Source of the DNA: Pseudomonas sp. Os17
GTDB taxonomy: Bacteria; Pseudomonadota; Gammaproteobacteria; Pseudomonadales; Pseudomonadaceae
Assembly (NCBI RefSeq): GCF_001547895.1
Contig: NZ_AP014627.1
Coordinates: forward strand, 1,367,501-1,431,500
DNA: 64,000 nt
Direction of reading: 5' to 3'
Position numbers and translations under genes: made by a program. The notes under the pieces are model-generated. The model saw only the letters and a program-made list of their open reading frames with translations, was not told where the DNA came from and searched no databases. This document shows positions 51,207 through 60,696 of this stretch, in pieces (position 1 is the stretch's first letter; each line of letters starts with the position of its first letter).

Positions 51207-52271
51207 ATGCAGCGCAAAATCATCCACATTGACTGTGATTGCTTCTATGCCGCCATCGAAATGCGCGATGACCCGCAGCTGGCCAGCAAGCCGCTGGCAG
51301 TGGGCGGCTCCGCGGATCGGCGGGGGGTGATTGCGACCTGCAACTATGAGGCGCGGGCCTATGGTGTGCGTTCGGCCATGTCGTCGCGGCACGCGTTGAC
51401 CCTGTGTCCGGACCTGGTGATCGTCCGGCCGCGCATGGATGCCTACCGCGAGGCGTCGAAAGAGATTCATGCGATCTTTCGGGATTACACCGATCTGATC
51501 GAACCCTTGTCCCTGGACGAGGCCTACCTGGATGTTTCCGACAGCCCGAACTTCGCCGGCAGCGCAACGCGCATCGCCCAGGACATTCGGCGGCGGGTGT
51601 CCAATCAGTTGCATATCACCGTCTCGGCCGGGGTCGCGCCCAACAAGTTTCTGGCCAAGATCGCCAGCGACTGGAAAAAGCCCAACGGCCTGTTCGTCAT
51701 CACTCCGGATCAGGTGGAGGATTTTGTCTCCGAATTGCCGGTGAGCAAGTTGCATGGGGTGGGCAAAGTCACGGCGGACAAACTGGGTCGCCTGGGGATT
51801 GTCGACTGCCTGCAGTTGCGCGACTGGAGCAAGCTGGCGCTGGTGCGCGAGTTCGGCAGTTTCGGTGAGCGCCTGTGGAGCCTGGCCAGGGGAATCGACG
51901 AGCGGCCGGTGCAGAATGACAGTCGGCGCCAGTCCATCAGCGTGGAAAACACCTATGACGTGGATCTGCCGGATCTGGACAGTTGCCTGCAGAAGTTGCC
52001 GGAGCTGATGGAGACGCTGGCCGGACGCATGACCCGTATCGACGCCAGTTACCGACCGGGCAAGCCGTTCGTCAAAGTGAAGTTCCATGACTTTACCCAG
52101 ACCACCCTGGAACAGGCGGGGGCGGGGCGGGACCTGGAGAGTTATCGGCAACTGCTGACCCAGGCCTTCAAGCGGGGCGGCAAGCCGGTGCGCCTGTTGG
52201 GCATTGGTGTGCGTTTGCAGGATCTGCGCGGCGCTCATGAACAGCTGGAGCTGTTCCAGGGCGGAGTGTAG
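51207..52271 (+). CDS. dinB: DNA polymerase IV (Y family)
   Basis: A 354-residue error-prone polymerase for translesion synthesis. The catalytic carboxylates are in HIDCDCFYAAIE near the N-terminus and in SLDEAYLDVS; the palm, thumb (VGKVTADKLGRLGI helix-hairpin-helix) and little-finger domains follow. The C-terminus LELFQGG carries a beta-clamp-binding QLELF motif. ATG 51207 (or 51204) is the conserved start. The LexA box makes it an SOS gene. Confidence 0.96.
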   Translation: MQRKIIHIDCDCFYAAIEMRDDPQLASKPLAVGGSADRRGVIATCNYEARAYGVRSAMSSRHALTLCPDLVIVRPRMDAYREASKEIHAIFRDYTDLIEPLSLDEAYLDVSDSPNFAGSATRIAQDIRRRVSNQLHITVSAGVAPNKFLAKIASDWKKPNGLFVITPDQVEDFVSELPVSKLHGVGKVTADKLGRLGIVDCLQLRDWSKLALVREFGSFGERLWSLARGIDERPVQNDSRRQSISVENTYDVDLPDLDSCLQKLPELMETLAGRMTRIDASYRPGKPFVKVKFHDFTQTTLEQAGAGRDLESYRQLLTQAFKRGGKPVRLLGIGVRLQDLRGAHEQLELFQGGV

Positions 52272-52343
52272 GCGCTGGCTTGCCAGCGAACCGGGCTGTT
52301 ATTCAGCCGCGGTAGCGCTTTTCGCCGGTAAGCCGGCTCCTAC
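52268..52343. repeat. inverted REP pair after dinB
   Basis: GTAGGCGCTGGCTTGCCAGC (from 52268) and GCCGGTAAGCCGGCTCCTAC (to 52343) face each other. The first unit includes the dinB stop codon TAG. It resembles the pair at 20263. Confidence 0.85.
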
Positions 52344-52351
52344 AGGGGGTG

Positions 52352-53305
52352 TCAGTTGCTGCCGGGGTCGGCGACCAGGCGGCCGGCGTTCTTGGTCAGG
52401 GACTTGAGAAACTCGCTCTGCAGTTCCGGATCGTTGCGGGTCAGCTCGATCAGGCTCTGCTCCAGTTCGCTGGCTTCTTCTTCCAGGCCCAGTTCCGACA
52501 GGCGCTTGACTCGGTGCACCCATTGGCTCACTTCGTCATCTTCCAGGTCGTCGTAGATCAGGGCGTGAGCTTCCACCAGCTTGCCGCGCAGGCTGCTGCT
52601 CAGGCTCAGGGACGAGTCGGAGTGCACTTCGTCCTGGGCGTCCTCGACACTGATCTGCAACTTGCCGATGTGGTTCAGGTCCTGTTCGGAGAACGGCGCG
52701 TCCAGCAGGTTCAAGCGCAGCACACCATTGCGATCGGTGCTCATGTCGTAGGTCTGCTTGCCGGCCTTGACCTGCACCGGGCGCTCGCTCCAGGGCAGGC
52801 TCGAATACTCCAGGCGCTTGTCACGCTGGACTTCATCGATGGCTGCCAGGTTCTGCTGGGCCCGACCGTGGGACGGCATGTTCATGAACGGGTTGAGCCC
52901 CGACACGCCATAGCTGACCCAGTCCTTGGTGACGCTGTCCGGCAGATTGCCCAGGGCGAACACATTGACCACGTTGGCACCGACGCCGGCCACCAGCGCT
53001 ACCGCACCCAGCGGGATCTCGTAAATCTCCCGCCAGGGTTGGTAGGGCGTATAGCGATCGTAGCGGCGGGTGACCTCGAACTCGGTGACTTCGAAGGTCT
53101 TCTGCTCGTGGATACGTACCCGGCGTTGCGGCAGCTCAAGCACCTTAGGCTCACCGACATCGATCTGCAGGCTGTGATCGAGCAATTTGCGCTCGATCCG
53201 TTCCTCGTGTTCGCTGCGTTGCGACATCTGATTGGCGCAGCCGCTGACCAGCAGGGCGCCGCACAAGGCGGCGCCCCCGAGGCTTAAGGTGTTTCGCTTG
53301 AACAT
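52352..53305 (-). CDS. lipoprotein of unknown function
   Basis: A 317-residue protein with a lipoprotein signal (LCGALLVSGCANQ, lipid-modified Cys23). The mature part has a charged N-terminal helix, one moderately hydrophobic stretch near residues 80-100 (IPLGAVALVAGVGANVVNVFALG) and an acidic helical C-terminus. I do not recognise the family. It follows proS on the same strand with a 17-base gap, so it is probably cotranscribed with it. The longer frame upstream lies over proS and is rejected. Confidence 0.8.
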   Translation of the reverse strand: MFKRNTLSLGGAALCGALLVSGCANQMSQRSEHEERIERKLLDHSLQIDVGEPKVLELPQRRVRIHEQKTFEVTEFEVTRRYDRYTPYQPWREIYEIPLGAVALVAGVGANVVNVFALGNLPDSVTKDWVSYGVSGLNPFMNMPSHGRAQQNLAAIDEVQRDKRLEYSSLPWSERPVQVKAGKQTYDMSTDRNGVLRLNLLDAPFSEQDLNHIGKLQISVEDAQDEVHSDSSLSLSSSLRGKLVEAHALIYDDLEDDEVSQWVHRVKRLSELGLEEEASELEQSLIELTRNDPELQSEFLKSLTKNAGRLVADPGSN

Positions 53306-53322
53306 GACTTCTCTATCTGGTT

Positions 53323-55038
53323 TCAGCGACGGATACGGGCTTGGAGGAAGGACAGAACGTCGGCCACGGGCAGCGCTTGCGCCTCGGCTTCGGTACGGCT
53401 CTTGTATTCCAGGTTGCCTTCGGCGAGGCCGCGATCGCTGACCACGATGCGGTGAGGAATGCCGATCAGCTCCATGTCCGCGAACTTGATGCCCGGGCTG
53501 GTTTTCTTGTCGCGATCGTCCAGCAGCACTTCGAAACCGGCGGCAGTCAGTTCTGCGTAGAGTTTGTCGGTGGCTTCGCGAACCTGCTCGGTTTCGTAGC
53601 GCAGCGGTACCAGGGCGATCTGGAACGGCGCCAGGGTGTCGCTCCAGATGATGCCGTTTTCGTCGTTGTTCTGTTCGATGGCGGCGGCCACCACGCGGGA
53701 CACGCCAATGCCGTAGCAGCCCATTTCCAGGGTCACCGGCTTGCCGTTCTCGCCCAGCACTTCGCACTTCATCGCCTTGCTGTACTTGTTGCCCAGCTGG
53801 AAGATGTGCCCGACTTCGATACCGCGCTTGATTTCCAGGGTGCCCTTGCCGTCCGGGCTCGGGTCGCCAGCGACCACGTTACGCAGGTCGGCCACGGTCG
53901 GAACGGGCAGGTCACGCTCCCAGTTGACGCCGAAGTAGTGCTTGTCGTCGATGTTGGCGCCGACGCCGAAGTCGCTCATCAGCTCCACCGAACGGTCGAT
54001 GATGATTGGCAGTGGCAGGTTCACCGGGCCCAGGGAGCCGGCACCGGCACCGATGGCGGCACGCAGTTCGGCTTCGGAAGCCATGACCAGCGGGCTGGCA
54101 ACGCCAGGCTGGTTGGCGGCCTTGATTTCGTTCAGTTCGTGGTCGCCACGGATGATCAGGGCGATCAGCTTGCCGGCTTCTTCGGCATGCACCACCAGGG
54201 TCTTGACGGTCTTCTCGATCGGCAGGTTGTAGCCTTCCACCAGCTGGGCGATGGTTTTCGCGTCAGGGGTGTCGACCAGGCGCATCTCTTCGGTCGGCGC
54301 CGGGCGCGAGGTTTCGCGCGGCACGGCTTCGGCCTTCTCGATGTTCGCGGCGTAGTCGGAACCGTTGCTGAAGACGATATCGTCTTCGCCGGACTCGGCC
54401 AGTACGTGGAATTCGTGGGAGCCGGCGCCGCCGATGGAGCCGTTGTCCGCTTCAACCGGACGGAACTTCAGGCCCAGGCGGGTGAAGACGTTGCAATAAG
54501 CCTGGTGCATGCGGTCGTAGGTGACCTGCAAGGACGCCTGGTCGGCGTGGAAGGAGTAGGCGTCCTTCATGATGAACTCGCGACCGCGCATCAGGCCGAA
54601 GCGCGGGCGGATCTCATCGCGGAATTTGGTCTGGATCTGGTACAGGTTCAGCGGCAGCTGCTTGTAGCTGCTCAGCTCGTTGCGCGCCAGATCGGTGATC
54701 ACTTCTTCGTGGGTCGGACCGGCGCAGAAATCGCGACCGTGCCGGTCTTTGAAGCGCAGCAGCTCAGGGCCGTATTCTTCCCAGCGACCGGATTCCTGCC
54801 ACAGCTCAGCCGGCTGAGTGCTCGGCATCAACACTTCAAGCGCGCCCGCGGCGTTCATTTCTTCGCGAACGATGGCTTCAACCTTGCGCATCACCCGCAA
54901 GCCCATCGGCAGCCAGGTGTACAGGCCGGAAGCCAGTTTACGGATCATGCCGGCGCGCAGCATCAGCTGATGGCTGATCACGACCGCGTCGGAAGGCGTT
55001 TCTTTCTGTGTGGCGAGCAAATATTGACTGGTACGCAT
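53323..55038 (-). CDS. proS: prolyl-tRNA synthetase
   Basis: A 571-residue class II synthetase of the bacterial type with an inserted editing domain (about 224-408). Motif 1 is in [28 protein letters not shown], motif 2 in [29 protein letters not shown], and the anticodon-binding domain lies at the C-terminus. It charges tRNA-Pro and edits Ala-tRNA-Pro. Confidence 0.97.
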   Translation of the reverse strand: MRTSQYLLATQKETPSDAVVISHQLMLRAGMIRKLASGLYTWLPMGLRVMRKVEAIVREEMNAAGALEVLMPSTQPAELWQESGRWEEYGPELLRFKDRHGRDFCAGPTHEEVITDLARNELSSYKQLPLNLYQIQTKFRDEIRPRFGLMRGREFIMKDAYSFHADQASLQVTYDRMHQAYCNVFTRLGLKFRPVEADNGSIGGAGSHEFHVLAESGEDDIVFSNGSDYAANIEKAEAVPRETSRPAPTEEMRLVDTPDAKTIAQLVEGYNLPIEKTVKTLVVHAEEAGKLIALIIRGDHELNEIKAANQPGVASPLVMASEAELRAAIGAGAGSLGPVNLPLPIIIDRSVELMSDFGVGANIDDKHYFGVNWERDLPVPTVADLRNVVAGDPSPDGKGTLEIKRGIEVGHIFQLGNKYSKAMKCEVLGENGKPVTLEMGCYGIGVSRVVAAAIEQNNDENGIIWSDTLAPFQIALVPLRYETEQVREATDKLYAELTAAGFEVLLDDRDKKTSPGIKFADMELIGIPHRIVVSDRGLAEGNLEYKSRTEAEAQALPVADVLSFLQARIRR

Positions 55039-55167
55039 GGTAGGCCGTTGTCGGTTGCTGAAGACTGGAAGTGACGGAGCATTGTACGGGCGAGTTCCGC
55101 TGGCGTACAGGATTGCGCTTGGAAGGGCGGGGAGCGACGGGGAACGGCCCGTAACTCCCGGGATTTT

Positions 55168-56733
55168 CTAGGATTCTTCGCTCACGGCGGTGCCATTGGC
55201 GGGGTGCTCCGGCTCGGGTTTGGGCCCGGCGCGGCGGCTCTCCTGGAACCAGTGCAGGGCGATCAGGATCAGCGTCGGGACCCCGAGTATCGCGGTGATG
55301 AGGAAGAAGTCGTGGTAGCCGAACTTCTCCACCATGACCCCGGAATAGCCGCCGATCAGGCGCGGCAGCAACAGCATGATCGAGCTGAGCAGGGCGTACT
55401 GGGTGGCGGAGAACTTGAGGTTGGTCAGGCTCGACAGGTAGGCGACGAAAGCCGAAGTGGCCATGCCCGAACTGAAGTTGTCCAGGGAAATGGTGACAAT
55501 CAGCATTTCCAGGTTCGGGCCCATGTCGGCGAGCATGAGGAACAGCAGGTTGGTGGCGGCGGAGGCGGCGCCACCGATGAACAGGATCGGCAGGATGCCG
55601 AAGCGCACGATCAGCAGGCCGCCCATACCGGCCCCGAGCAGGGTCATGATCAGGCCGAAGATCTTGCTGACCCCGGCGATCTGGTCCTTGGTGAAGCCCT
55701 GGTCGATATAGAACACGTTGGCCATGACGCCCATGACCGTGTCCGACATGCGATAGGTGGCGATGAGCCCCAGCAGCAGGAAGGCTTGCCAGCGATAGCG
55801 CAGGATGAAGTCGTTGACCGGCGTCAGCACCGGCGCCAGGCCCCGGCGGCCCATGGCCGACAGGCATAGGGCGGTGAGGGTGATATAGAGGATGGCCCGC
55901 AGGAACGCCCGGTCTTCCAGCAGCAGGTCCAAAAGGCTCATGCCATCGAAGATCACGCTGGCGAAGTCGGTGTTGTAGAGCTGGGTGAAGGTGGCGGGCA
56001 CCGAAACCAGCAGCACGATCAGGACGAATACCGAGATCAGCTGGTGAGCGAAGCTGTAGCGTCCCGCGGAGAGTTGGGTGCGCAGTGGCACGGCGGGCTC
56101 ACGCATCAGCAGGGTGGTGATCAGCGCGGGAATCATCAGCACGCCGAACAGCACGTAGGTGCCGGTCCAGGCTGAATGCTTGTAGCTGAAGCCGGTGGAG
56201 CCGAAGCCTTCGGCAAAGAACAGGGCGCCGGCGGTCGCTAGCAGCACCGCTACCCGATAGCCGGACATGTAGCTGGCGGCCAGGGCGGCCTGGCGGCTGT
56301 CGTCGGCGATTTCCAGGCGGTAGGCGTCGATGGCGATGTCCTGGGTCGCCGAGGCAAAGGCCACGATCACGGCAATGGCGATCAGCCAGGACAGATGTTT
56401 TTGCGGGTCACAGAAGCCCATGCCGATCAGGCCGAGAATCACCAGGGTCTGGGCCAGTACCAGCCAGGAGCGGCGTCGGCCGAGCTTGCCCAGTATTGGC
56501 AGGCGCCATTGGTCAAGCAGCGGGGACCATACCCATTTAAAGGCATAGGCCAAACCGATCAGGCTGGCGTAACCGATGGTTTCGCGGGCCACACCGGCCT
56601 CGCGCAACCACACCGAGAGAGTCGAGAACACCAGCATGTAAGGCATGCCGGCAGCGAAACCAAGCAGCAACAGCACGAGCGTCGAGGGGCTGGCATAGGC
56701 GGCAAGTGCGGCGCGCCAGGTTTTACGGGGCAT
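55168..56733 (-). CDS. AmpG-like MFS permease
   Basis: A 521-residue permease with 12-14 membrane segments. The N-terminal LLLLGFAAGMPYMLVFSTLSVWLREAGV and WSPLLDQWRLPILGKLGRRRSWL are the signatures of the AmpG muropeptide permease family, which imports anhydro-muropeptides for cell wall recycling and can influence AmpC induction. Whether this copy is the main AmpG or a paralogue cannot be told from the sequence alone. Confidence 0.85.
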   Translation of the reverse strand: MPRKTWRAALAAYASPSTLVLLLLGFAAGMPYMLVFSTLSVWLREAGVARETIGYASLIGLAYAFKWVWSPLLDQWRLPILGKLGRRRSWLVLAQTLVILGLIGMGFCDPQKHLSWLIAIAVIVAFASATQDIAIDAYRLEIADDSRQAALAASYMSGYRVAVLLATAGALFFAEGFGSTGFSYKHSAWTGTYVLFGVLMIPALITTLLMREPAVPLRTQLSAGRYSFAHQLISVFVLIVLLVSVPATFTQLYNTDFASVIFDGMSLLDLLLEDRAFLRAILYITLTALCLSAMGRRGLAPVLTPVNDFILRYRWQAFLLLGLIATYRMSDTVMGVMANVFYIDQGFTKDQIAGVSKIFGLIMTLLGAGMGGLLIVRFGILPILFIGGAASAATNLLFLMLADMGPNLEMLIVTISLDNFSSGMATSAFVAYLSSLTNLKFSATQYALLSSIMLLLPRLIGGYSGVMVEKFGYHDFFLITAILGVPTLILIALHWFQESRRAGPKPEPEHPANGTAVSEES

Positions 56734-56775
56734 GGGCTGAAGTCTGCCTCAGATTACGGAAACAAAGCGCGCACT

Positions 56776-57129
56776 CTAACCGCTGTGCTCTACCGGGCGC
56801 CAGCCATGGCGCTGAATATCCACGCGATTATTCCGGATAGTGATGCCTTCGCCGCGCAGTCTGGCGCGCTGCTCATCGCCTGACGGGCTGCCGGCCGGCA
56901 GGCTGATGCGGCCGCCGGCGGCCAGTACCCGGTGCCACGGCAGGCGGGTGTCGGCCGGCAACTGGCTGAGGGTGCGGCCAACCCAGCGCGCGGCGCGGCC
57001 CAGGCCGGCCATTTCTGCCAGTTGGCCGTAGCTCACCACCTTGCCTGCGGGAACCTGGGCTAGGGTCAGGTACAGCGCCGTGCGTCGGATTTGCGCCGGG
57101 TCCTGCGGGGCGTCGCCGTGTTCGGTCAC
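56776..57129 (-). CDS. alkyltransferase-like (MGMT-family) protein
   Basis: A 117-residue protein related to O6-alkylguanine-DNA alkyltransferase, with VSYGQLAEMAGLGRAARWVGRTL (DNA-binding helix-turn-helix with the Arg finger). The active-site PCHR is replaced by PWHR (64-67), the mark of ATL proteins, which bind O6-alkylguanine and hand it to nucleotide excision repair without removing the alkyl group. Confidence 0.93.
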   Translation of the reverse strand: MTEHGDAPQDPAQIRRTALYLTLAQVPAGKVVSYGQLAEMAGLGRAARWVGRTLSQLPADTRLPWHRVLAAGGRISLPAGSPSGDEQRARLRGEGITIRNNRVDIQRHGWRPVEHSG

Positions 57130-57249
57130 ATTCGCGGTTCCAGATCAATGAAGAGGCGTTGGTCGGTTCAGGGGATGAGGGGGGGATGCATATTGAACTC
57201 ACTCTCAATACCCGGGTCAGTCCTGACTAAGGCGTGTTCAGCAGGAATA

Positions 57250-58296
57250 ATGCCGTTTTTTTTCGCAAGATCGAGCCCTGTATTACCTATGTTGCCTAAA
57301 ACGTTGTTGTGTTTCGCGGTGCTCAGCGCCTCCACGCCTGTCCTGGCCGATACCGTCTGGTTGAAGAACGGTGATCGCCTGAGCGGCAAGATCAAGGTTT
57401 TCGACGGCGGCAAGCTGTTGCTCCAGACCGACTATGGCGGCGCTATTTCCATCGACTGGAAACAGGTCAAGACCCTGGAAAGCGACCAGGAGCTGTTGGT
57501 CAAGCAGGATGCCTACATCGGCGAGAAGACTAAGTCGTTGCAGGCGGCGGAGGAGGGCAAGGTCATTCTCGCCAACGGTGAAGCGCCCAAGACGGTGGAG
57601 CTGGCGAGTATCCAGCAGATCATGAAGCCCAGGCCGCTGGTGGAGGACATGGTCTGGAAGGGCAATGTCGATGTCGCCATGGACTACAAGCGTGCGGAGA
57701 AGGATACCGATGACTACGACATCGACTTCAAGACGTCGGCGCGCCATGGGGCTTGGCGCCACAATGCGCAGGGTGAGTACAACCGTGAGTTCCAGGATCA
57801 TGTGGTGACCACGGACAACTGGAGTGCCGAATATGCCCTGGACCGTTTCATCAGTGAAAAATGGTTCTGGGAAGGGCGCCTGACCTACAAGCGTGACAAG
57901 GTCGAGGAGCTGGAGCGGCAGCGGGTCGTGGGTACCGGCCCTGGCTACCAGTTCTGGGACGATGAATTGGGGGCGTTCTCCCTGGGCTCGCTGCTCAACC
58001 GTACAGATTACGAGTACGCCGAAGGCGGCAGGGACAACTTCTATTCCCTGGCAATGAAGTGGGACTACAACCGCTATCTGATCGGTAAACGGGTGGAGTT
58101 CTTCACCAATGGCGAAGTCGGGCGACCGCTTTCCGGGGTGGCCGACTATGCGCTGGATGCCGAGATGGGGTTGCGCTACAAGGTCACCGACTGGGCGTCG
58201 CTGAACCTGAAGGCGGAAAAGGACCTGATTCGCGGCACCAAAGACAGCGATCTGGACAAGACCCGCTACACAGTGGGCTTTGGCGTGGCCTGGTAA
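57250..58296 (+). CDS. DUF481-family outer membrane protein
   Basis: A 348-residue exported protein. A signal peptide (LLCFAVLSASTPVLA-DT) is followed by a short domain with DTVWLKNGDRLSGKIKVFDGGKLLLQTDYGG, then the DUF481 beta-barrel (WKGNVDVAMDYKRAEKDT to YTVGFGVAW, ending in Trp after alternating aromatic residues as in outer membrane barrels). ATG 57250 has AGGA upstream; ATG 57289 would also give a good signal peptide. Function is unknown. Confidence 0.85.
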   Translation: MPFFFARSSPVLPMLPKTLLCFAVLSASTPVLADTVWLKNGDRLSGKIKVFDGGKLLLQTDYGGAISIDWKQVKTLESDQELLVKQDAYIGEKTKSLQAAEEGKVILANGEAPKTVELASIQQIMKPRPLVEDMVWKGNVDVAMDYKRAEKDTDDYDIDFKTSARHGAWRHNAQGEYNREFQDHVVTTDNWSAEYALDRFISEKWFWEGRLTYKRDKVEELERQRVVGTGPGYQFWDDELGAFSLGSLLNRTDYEYAEGGRDNFYSLAMKWDYNRYLIGKRVEFFTNGEVGRPLSGVADYALDAEMGLRYKVTDWASLNLKAEKDLIRGTKDSDLDKTRYTVGFGVAW

Positions 58297-58351
58297 ACCG
58301 GAGCGGCCCGGGCGCCTTTTCAGTAAAAGGCGCCGACAAAAACACCGGGCA

Positions 58352-58388
58352 CAAAAAAGCCCCGCTGTTGAGGGCGGGGCTTTTTTAC
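58352..58388. terminator. bidirectional terminator between DUF481 gene and csp
   Basis: AAAAAAGCCCCGC pairs with GCGGGGCTTTTTT around a short loop and serves both converging genes. Confidence 0.9.
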
Positions 58389-58402
58389 TGGATCAGTACA
58401 AG

Positions 58403-58612
58403 TTAGATAACTTGTACTTCTTCAGCTTGCATGCCTTTCTGACCGCGGGTAGCGATGAAAGAAACCTGTTGGCCTTCTTTCAGGCTTTTGAAGCCGTCGG
58501 ATTGGATAGCTTTGAAGTGTACGAACAGGTCGTCACCGGATTGTGGAGTGATGAAGCCGAAGCCTTTTTCATCGTTGAACCACTTAACGGTACCGGTTTG
58601 GCGATTAGACAT
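58403..58612 (-). CDS. cold-shock protein (CspA family)
   Basis: A 69-residue single cold-shock domain with RNP1 KGFGFI and RNP2 DLFVHF. It binds single-stranded RNA and DNA and acts as an RNA chaperone. The start of the gene is preceded by a long AT-richer leader (to about 58760), as in cold-inducible csp genes, where the leader folds to control translation. It is one of probably several csp genes in the genome. Confidence 0.95.
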   Translation of the reverse strand: MSNRQTGTVKWFNDEKGFGFITPQSGDDLFVHFKAIQSDGFKSLKEGQQVSFIATRGQKGMQAEEVQVI

Positions 58613-58964
58613 GGTGTATCTCCTTGGACAAAGTTAACTGCGACTCAGGAAAAGCCCTGGCCGAGACTGAGTGCAAAGAGCAGGAAAAATTCTTGGAGAT
58701 GGTTGGATCGAAATTCAACATCGTGTAGAGATTCTCAGTGACACAAGCAGCACAGTGGCGCCACCTTAACCCTTTTTCCTGAACGTGCCAATGGCTAGGG
58801 CCAAGGTTTCTCGGTTTTCGTGACTGACGGCCCGTCGTTCGTCGCCGAGCCCTTGAAAATCGTGGAGTCGGGCGAGAAAAACGCCCCGGACTTTGAACCC
58901 GACCCCGCGCCCCGGTAAGATGCCTGACCGTTTTTTTTCACCTCGCTATTTCAGGACACCCGCC
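58613..58964. other. divergent csp-dcd intergenic region
   Basis: About 350 bases between divergent genes. The csp side (58613-58760) is the likely long csp leader. On the dcd side a polypyrimidine stretch (TTTTTTTTCACC near 58931) and a CAGGA ribosome-binding site precede dcd. No other gene is seen. Confidence 0.5.
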
Positions 58965-59531
58965 ATGAGCATCAAATCGGACAAGTGGATTCGCCGCATG
59001 GCGCAAGAGCACGGCATGATCGAGCCCTTCGTAGAGCGCCAGATGCGTGGCGAAGGCCCGGATCGGCTGATCTCCTTCGGGGTGTCGAGCTACGGCTACG
59101 ACGTGCGCTGCGCCGATGAATTCAAGGTGTTCACCAACATCAATTCGGCCACCGTCGATCCGAAGAACTTCGATGAAAAGAGCTTCGTCGACATCAAGAG
59201 CGACGTCTGCATCATCCCGCCGAACTCCTTTGCCCTGGCGCGTACCGTCGAGTACTTCCGCATTCCGCGCAACGTGCTGACCATCTGCCTGGGCAAGAGC
59301 ACCTATGCCCGTTGCGGCATCATCGTCAACGTGACCCCGCTGGAACCTGAGTGGGAAGGCCACGTGACCCTGGAGTTCTCCAACACCACCACCTTGCCGG
59401 CGAAGATCTACGCCAACGAAGGCGTGGCGCAGATGCTGTTCCTGGAGTCCGATGAAGAGTGCGAAGTGTCCTACAAGGACCGGGGCGGCAAATACCAGGG
59501 CCAACGTGGCGTCACCCTGCCGCGCACCTGA
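58965..59531 (+). CDS. dcd: dCTP deaminase
   Basis: A 188-residue trimeric enzyme that converts dCTP to dUTP for thymidylate synthesis. Motifs include [49 protein letters not shown] (catalytic Glu) and the C-terminal [14 protein letters not shown] that closes over the substrate. ATG 58965 is the conserved start; the upstream frame is unrelated. Confidence 0.97.
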   Translation: MSIKSDKWIRRMAQEHGMIEPFVERQMRGEGPDRLISFGVSSYGYDVRCADEFKVFTNINSATVDPKNFDEKSFVDIKSDVCIIPPNSFALARTVEYFRIPRNVLTICLGKSTYARCGIIVNVTPLEPEWEGHVTLEFSNTTTLPAKIYANEGVAQMLFLESDEECEVSYKDRGGKYQGQRGVTLPRT

Positions 59532-59636
59532 GTACGTCCGTCTGACAGACAGCGGGAATTCCTGAGCGGACCCACACTCTATTGGGTGTATTTCCGGTAT
59601 GCGCAAGGCATGCCGGGCCCAGCTCAGGAGTGCCCT

Positions 59637-59849
59637 ATGAAGATAGATCCGCGAATCAGCGCCACCTTGGCCCAGCTGGAACCCAATCAGGTCGGGCTCT
59701 TGGCCTGGACCCTACTGGCCCATCCGTCCGCCGAGATGGCGGGTGGCATTCCCGGTCAGCCTGACCCGGATACCCCGCAACCCCTTGACCCCCAGGAACC
59801 AGGCGAGCCCACCTTGCCCGACGAGCCGCCACCCGCACCCGTGGCCTGA
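59637..59849 (+). CDS. small Pro/Glu-rich protein, unknown
   Basis: A 70-residue protein starting MKIDPRISATLAQLEPNQVGLLAW after CAGGAG. The second half is a disordered Pro/Asp/Glu-rich tail (DPDTPQPLDPQEPGEPTLPD). I do not recognise it. The good ribosome-binding site and the position 105 bases after dcd support it as real. Confidence 0.55.
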   Translation: MKIDPRISATLAQLEPNQVGLLAWTLLAHPSAEMAGGIPGQPDPDTPQPLDPQEPGEPTLPDEPPPAPVA

Positions 59850-59918
59850 GCCGGCCCGTCGCCGCTCGACGCCCCGCCCGCGGCAAGCCGGTGCGGACGG
59901 GAGCGTCGTAGCGGGTCG

Positions 59919-60683
59919 CTACTTCAGATTGCCACTGAGGAACTGCTGCAGGCGCTCGCTTTTCGGGTTGCCCAGCACGTCCTCCGGGGCGCCTTCTTCT
60001 TCCACCAGGCCCTTGTGCAGAAACAGCACCTGGCTCGACACCTTGCGCGCAAAGCTCATTTCGTGGGTGACCATGATCATGGTCCGGCCTTCTTCGGCCA
60101 GGCCCTGGATCACCTTGAGCACCTCGCCCACCAGTTCCGGGTCCAGGGCCGAGGTCGGTTCGTCGAACAGCATGACTTCCGGCTCCATGGCCAATGCCCG
60201 GGCGATGGCCACCCGCTGCTGCTGGCCGCCGGACAGGAACGCCGGGTACTGGCCGGCGACGCGGGCCGGCAGACCGACCTTGTCCAGGTAGCGCCGGGCC
60301 CGCTCTTCGGCGTCCTTGGTGCTGATCCCCAGCACCCGGCGCGGGGCCATGGTGATGTTTTCCAGCACGGTCATGTGGCTCCACAGGTTGAAATGCTGGA
60401 ACACCATCGCCAGGCGCGTGCGGATCCGCTGCAACTCGGCAGGATCGGCCACGTGCATGCCGTGACGGTCGCTGACCATGCGGATCTGCTGGCCATCCAG
60501 GCTCATGGCGCCGTCGTCCGGGGTTTCGAGAAAGTTGATGCAACGTAGAAAGGTGCTTTTGCCCGAGCCACTGGCGCCGATCAGGCTGATCACGTCGCCG
60601 GTCTTGGCCTTGAGAGACACACCTTTGAGCACTTCATTGTCGCCATAGCATTTATGCAGGCCTTCAACGGTCAATTTGTACAT
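59919..60683 (-). CDS. basic amino-acid ABC transporter ATPase (AotP/HisP type)
   Basis: A 254-residue polar amino-acid ABC ATPase: Walker A GASGSGKST, Q-loop FQHFNLWSHM, signature LSGGQQQR, Walker B VMLFDEPTSALDPE and switch His in MVTHEMS. The insert with HGMHVADPAELQRIR is typical of the HisP/AotP (histidine, arginine/ornithine) subgroup. It is the last gene of a J-Q-M-O-P operon. In P. aeruginosa argR follows aotP; here the next gene downstream is on the other strand and is not argR. Confidence 0.92.
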   Translation of the reverse strand: MYKLTVEGLHKCYGDNEVLKGVSLKAKTGDVISLIGASGSGKSTFLRCINFLETPDDGAMSLDGQQIRMVSDRHGMHVADPAELQRIRTRLAMVFQHFNLWSHMTVLENITMAPRRVLGISTKDAEERARRYLDKVGLPARVAGQYPAFLSGGQQQRVAIARALAMEPEVMLFDEPTSALDPELVGEVLKVIQGLAEEGRTMIMVTHEMSFARKVSSQVLFLHKGLVEEEGAPEDVLGNPKSERLQQFLSGNLK

Positions 60684-60696
60684 GGGGCTTGCATCC

